From positions 1 to 27,285 of the forward strand of contig JBLHSN010000039.1 of NCBI GenBank assembly GCA_047626195.1: a DNA stretch of 27,285 nt, in the 5' to 3' direction. The translations under genes were made by a program, and so were the position numbers. The notes beneath the pieces are model-generated. The model saw only the letters and a program-made list of their open reading frames with translations, was not told the DNA's origin and searched no databases. Positions 24,111-27,285 of the stretch are shown piece after piece; position 1 is the stretch's first letter, and the number at the start of each line of letters is the position of its first letter. The DNA is from CAJXTB01 sp047626195 (GTDB taxonomy: Bacteria; Myxococcota_A; UBA796; GCA-2862545).

Positions 24111-27100
24111 ATGAATCGTCATCTCGCTTTTTTCTCGCTCATAAGCGGCCTTGTCAGCTGCGCCAGCGCACCCGAAGGTCTACGCGAAACGCCTGCCGGT
24201 ACCGGACCTGAAGTCCACTACGACTGGGATGCGCAGCCCCTTCCTGAGATCCCCTTCCCCAACGACCTAGCGACACGGCCCGACCCCGGCTCGGTCACCG
24301 GTCTGCGTCTAAACATCAGCGAAGAAGCGGTCACGCACGCCGAATCAGAAGCCCGGGTCAAGCTCAATGAACTTGTTGGCTTCGGCATCTTCTCGCCCAT
24401 CGCAGTGCAGTTCAATGACCCACTCGACCTCGATAATGTTGTTGCGCGCCACCCGAACGACTTCCACATCGATGGTGGCTACGACGACGACGCGTTCTAC
24501 GTCATCAACATTGACCCTGACTCGGCAGACTTCGGAAAGCCCTTCCCGCTCGACGTCGGCCACGGCCGCTTCCCCATGGACGCAGCGCGCTCCGACCGCT
24601 ACTTCCCCAACGACACCCGCAGCGACGAGCCCAGCGTGGTGTTCGACACAGTCGATGAAGACGTCAACGGAAACGGAATCCTAGACTGGGGCGAAGACAC
24701 CGACAACGACGGCATCCTAGACGTGCCGAATGTGTACCCTGAGGGCGGTGCACCGCGAGATGACCTGCTCACCTGGTACGAGCGCGCCACCGACACACTG
24801 ATGTTCCGCCCGGTCGTGCCGCTGCTCGAAGAGACCACCTACGCTGTAGTCCTGACCGACCGCTTGGTCGGCGAAGGCGGAGAGCCCGTTCGCTCACCGT
24901 GGAAGTACGTCAACCACACCCGCCAGACCGAAGCCCTGCGTCCCCTCGTAGACGCGCTGCCTCCGCTCGGCATGACCATGGACGACGTGGCCTTTGCCTG
25001 GACCTTCACCACCGGTCGTGTCACCGGTGACCTGGTCGATATTCATCGCGGCCTCTTCGACGCGGAAGGTCCCTGGCCATTCCTCTCCGCCGACTACCCT
25101 GCAGGCGTGACCGAAGCGCTTCAGATGCACGAGCAGAACGACAAGCAGCATGACCTGCCCATGGCCATCCTGCTTGAGCAGCTCATCAATCTAGGCCTGT
25201 TCGACGGCCCAGAAGCTATCGCATTGCAAGACGCCTACCTAAGCTTCGCAGACCGCATTGTGGGTGGCACCATTGAGGTCCCCTACCTACTGGCAGACCG
25301 CGATGACGGCGGCCGAGACGACTCTGACGAGTGGTGGCAGCTCGACCCGGTAGCGGGCACCCTGCACGCCGAATCGCAGCGCGTGGCCTTCACCTGCGTG
25401 CTCCCGCGCGCTGACATGGGCTTTGAAGCCCCGTACGACGTCGCAATGTTCGGCCACGGCTACGGCTCGTCTCGCTTCGACTTCCTAGGTTTCTCCTACG
25501 GTCTAAACCGCGTCGGAATGGCGTCGTGCGCCATGGACTTCCCCGGTCACGGCCCCACCTTGGGCGTCGAAGAAGAAGCGTTGGTTGAGCTAGCCCTCGA
25601 AGCACAGGACCTGACCCCGTTCTTGCTGCACCTCAAGGACAGTCGCTACCGCGACCTCAACAACGATGGCGTGGCCGACTCCGGCGGCGACCAGTGGTCC
25701 GCAGACCCCTTCCACACCCGCGACATGGTCCGCCAAGCCGCTGTGGACTGGATGCAGATGGTACGCAGCTTCCAGGCCTGCGGCGTCGGTGAAATGGCCC
25801 TCACCGAGTACGAAGACGACGCCACAACGACGCCCACCGGCGACAGCCTGATGACCTGCGACTGGGACGACGACGGCACCCCCGACATGGGCGGCGAAGA
25901 CGCTCGCTACTTCATCGTCGGTGGCTCTCTCGGCGGCATCAACAGCGCGGTCGCAGCCGGCGTCATCCCCGAAGTCACCGCATGGGCCCCCATCGTTCCC
26001 GGTGGTGGAACGCTGGACATCGGCATCCGAACGGAAATCGGCGGCGCCGTCGAAGCCATGTTCGGCCGGCTCGTCAGCCCCATGTTCCTCGGCTACCCCC
26101 AAGAAGACGGCTCACTGCAGGTGGTGCAGATGGTCAACTCCGTCACGGACATGGAGACCCTGGCCGTCGACACCCTTCCGTCCATCCCCGCTGGTGGACG
26201 CATTCGAGTCGAGAACCTCGACAACGGCCAAGTCCGCGAAGGCTACATCCCCGAAGATGGCCGATTCCGCGTGTCCATCGCCGCAGACGGCCTCGATGCC
26301 GCCGAGAAGCGCGAAATCACCGGCATGCCCGAGACCGGAGCCGGAGATGGCATCTGGTCGGTACCCAATAACGAGGGCCTAGGTGACCGCTTCGTCGTCG
26401 AGTTCTTCGACGCTGACGACACCCTCGTCGCCACTCTCGACCAGTTCGCCGCAGACGTCACCCACGAAGGCGTGACAATGCCCGCCGGCTCCCCATTGGT
26501 TGCCGGCTCCCACGGAAACGGCAAGATCCGCGCAAACCCCGACATGCGACGTCTCGCTTGGGTCATCGCTGCGGCGCTTGAACCCGGTGATGCCATCTCC
26601 TACGCCCCCCTGTGGAACGACCGCCCCAGCGAAGAACTCGGCGGCGAAAAGGCCCACGTGTTGGTCATGCCGACCGCCGGCGACTCCATCGTCAGCGTCA
26701 ACACCGGTATTGCCCTGGCCCGTGCTGCTGGCTTGGTGCCCTTCGACGAAATCGACGACCGCTACGGTACGACTGTCGACCAATGGCTCATCGACCGCCG
26801 CGTCGTCCAAGGCCTGGAGCAGTACGGTCCCTACCGCAACGAAGCCGGCGAGCCGGTGTTGTTCGACATCGACGACGCCGACCGCGGAAGCGACGGATTT
26901 GAAGCGCCATCCGACGCTCCATTGCGGTCCACACGCACCGAAGACAGCGGCGTGACCGCACTTCGCATGCCGTACGTAAGCCCGCGCGGCACACATGGCT
27001 TCACCTTCCCCAACCCAACCCTCGACTTCGATGTCGCCAGCTACTCGCTCAACCAAGTGGCCTGGTTCTTCGCCACCGGCGGACAGGAAGTCAGCGATGA

Positions 27101-27173
27101 TCCCTGCCTCGGCACGAGGCACTGCGACTTCCTCACCCCCTTCCGTGAAACGGACGACGGAGGTGCAGAATGA
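24111..27173 (+). CDS. Large lipoprotein with alpha/beta-hydrolase signature
   Basis: A 1,020-residue exported protein. MNRHLAFFSLISGLVSC is a lipoprotein signal (C17). The N-terminal third has an Ig-like/SbsA-type pattern (PFPNDLATRPDPGSVTGL, FSPIAVQFNDPLDLDNV, TWYERATDTLMFRPVVPLLE, TTYAVVLTDRLVGEGGEPV) with a Ca-binding-like loop DEDVNGNGILDW then DTDNDGILD. The hydrolase part shows FGHGYGSSRFDF, MDFPGHGPT, the nucleophile elbow GGSLGG (S606), and possible D858 (PTAGDS) and H962 (RGTHGF) in the right order for a catalytic triad. It resembles lipases of the extracellular Pla-1/VolA kind. The substrate is unknown. Its stop overlaps the next ATG, so the two genes are translationally coupled. 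Confidence 0.75.
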   Translation: MNRHLAFFSLISGLVSCASAPEGLRETPAGTGPEVHYDWDAQPLPEIPFPNDLATRPDPGSVTGLRLNISEEAVTHAESEARVKLNELVGFGIFSPIAVQFNDPLDLDNVVARHPNDFHIDGGYDDDAFYVINIDPDSADFGKPFPLDVGHGRFPMDAARSDRYFPNDTRSDEPSVVFDTVDEDVNGNGILDWGEDTDNDGILDVPNVYPEGGAPRDDLLTWYERATDTLMFRPVVPLLEETTYAVVLTDRLVGEGGEPVRSPWKYVNHTRQTEALRPLVDALPPLGMTMDDVAFAWTFTTGRVTGDLVDIHRGLFDAEGPWPFLSADYPAGVTEALQMHEQNDKQHDLPMAILLEQLINLGLFDGPEAIALQDAYLSFADRIVGGTIEVPYLLADRDDGGRDDSDEWWQLDPVAGTLHAESQRVAFTCVLPRADMGFEAPYDVAMFGHGYGSSRFDFLGFSYGLNRVGMASCAMDFPGHGPTLGVEEEALVELALEAQDLTPFLLHLKDSRYRDLNNDGVADSGGDQWSADPFHTRDMVRQAAVDWMQMVRSFQACGVGEMALTEYEDDATTTPTGDSLMTCDWDDDGTPDMGGEDARYFIVGGSLGGINSAVAAGVIPEVTAWAPIVPGGGTLDIGIRTEIGGAVEAMFGRLVSPMFLGYPQEDGSLQVVQMVNSVTDMETLAVDTLPSIPAGGRIRVENLDNGQVREGYIPEDGRFRVSIAADGLDAAEKREITGMPETGAGDGIWSVPNNEGLGDRFVVEFFDADDTLVATLDQFAADVTHEGVTMPAGSPLVAGSHGNGKIRANPDMRRLAWVIAAALEPGDAISYAPLWNDRPSEELGGEKAHVLVMPTAGDSIVSVNTGIALARAAGLVPFDEIDDRYGTTVDQWLIDRRVVQGLEQYGPYRNEAGEPVLFDIDDADRGSDGFEAPSDAPLRSTRTEDSGVTALRMPYVSPRGTHGFTFPNPTLDFDVASYSLNQVAWFFATGGQEVSDDPCLGTRHCDFLTPFRETDDGGAE

Positions 27174-27285
27174 TGCTGCTACTCGCACTGTTTACCACCG
27201 CCTTTGGCGCAGACATCGACGTATACGGGGAAGCCCGCGGCATCGTTCAGGCTGGCTCGGACTTCGATGTGGATGCCAGCGGCAA
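27170..27285 (+). CDS. Exported protein, cut by right window edge
   Basis: Only 38 codons are visible. GGAGG lies 6 nt before the ATG at 27170, which overlaps the stop of the preceding gene (ATGA). The N-terminus MMLLLALFTTAFG is a short signal peptide, followed by ADIDVYGEARGIVQAGSDFD. The strand-like, Gly- and Asp-rich start after the signal peptide would fit an outer-membrane beta-barrel or secreted beta protein, but too little is present to decide. Coupling with the hydrolase lipoprotein suggests a joint envelope role (inferred). Confidence 0.7.
   Translation, partial: MMLLLALFTTAFGADIDVYGEARGIVQAGSDFDVDASG

Noticed and set aside
26379..27188. Minus-strand open frame opposite the hydrolase C-terminus
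   Set aside because: Composition of an antisense shadow (Val/Gly/Ala-rich), while the plus strand has the signal peptide, hydrolase motifs and a coupled next gene.

Overview
The window comes from a GC-rich bacterial chromosome that looks like a Myxococcota or related delta-proteobacterial lineage. The clues are many secreted proteins and lipoproteins of unknown role, a decayed MopE-type Asp-rich surface protein with a C-terminal Cys / Trp-rich hydrophobic / Arg-run tail like a MYXO-CTERM anchor, a wax ester synthase/diacylglycerol acyltransferase, and long low-complexity surface proteins. No rRNA, tRNA or CRISPR array was seen. Species cannot be fixed from the sequence.

Left part (1-10.9 kb), mostly housekeeping and metabolism: ribonuclease III (rnc, cut by the left edge, minus); a divergent short-chain dehydrogenase-like protein lacking its catalytic Tyr; a frameshifted MopE-like pseudogene; a VOC (glyoxalase-fold) protein followed closely by a membrane-anchored TlpA/ResA-type thioredoxin; a secreted protein; and a minus-strand cluster of ATP-dependent PEP carboxykinase (pckA), a possible 42-codon gene and a WS/DGAT acyltransferase joined by an ATGA overlap. 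After these come a frameshifted anchored surface protein, a class I methyltransferase, a zinc-type thioredoxin 2, and an acidic-tailed protein of unknown role.

Middle part (10.9-18.7 kb), a mobile-element graveyard: two remnants of one large transposase gene share a 684-bp block (about 99% identical, 5,047 bp apart). One keeps the C-terminal half, the other the N-terminal part. An IS3-family element abuts the first remnant and truncates a host gene. A lipoprotein and a long coiled-coil lipoprotein with a CTHRC1-like C-terminal domain lie between the remnants. A frameshifted IS630-family transposase closes the region.

Right part (18.7-27.3 kb), the cell-surface side: a secreted hexapeptide beta-helix protein with a fibrinogen/intelectin-like domain, a small membrane protein, a CehA/PHP-type metallohydrolase lipoprotein, and a 1,020-residue lipoprotein with an alpha/beta-hydrolase signature, coupled by an ATGA overlap to the start of another exported protein cut by the right edge.

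The most unusual feature is a pair of 166-bp elements at 4768-4933 and 23786-23951, about 92% identical and sharply bounded by inverted ends. They carry a possible 26-codon ORF whose three differences between copies are all synonymous, and a central hairpin. They are a MITE, a structured RNA gene, or both; I do not recognise them.
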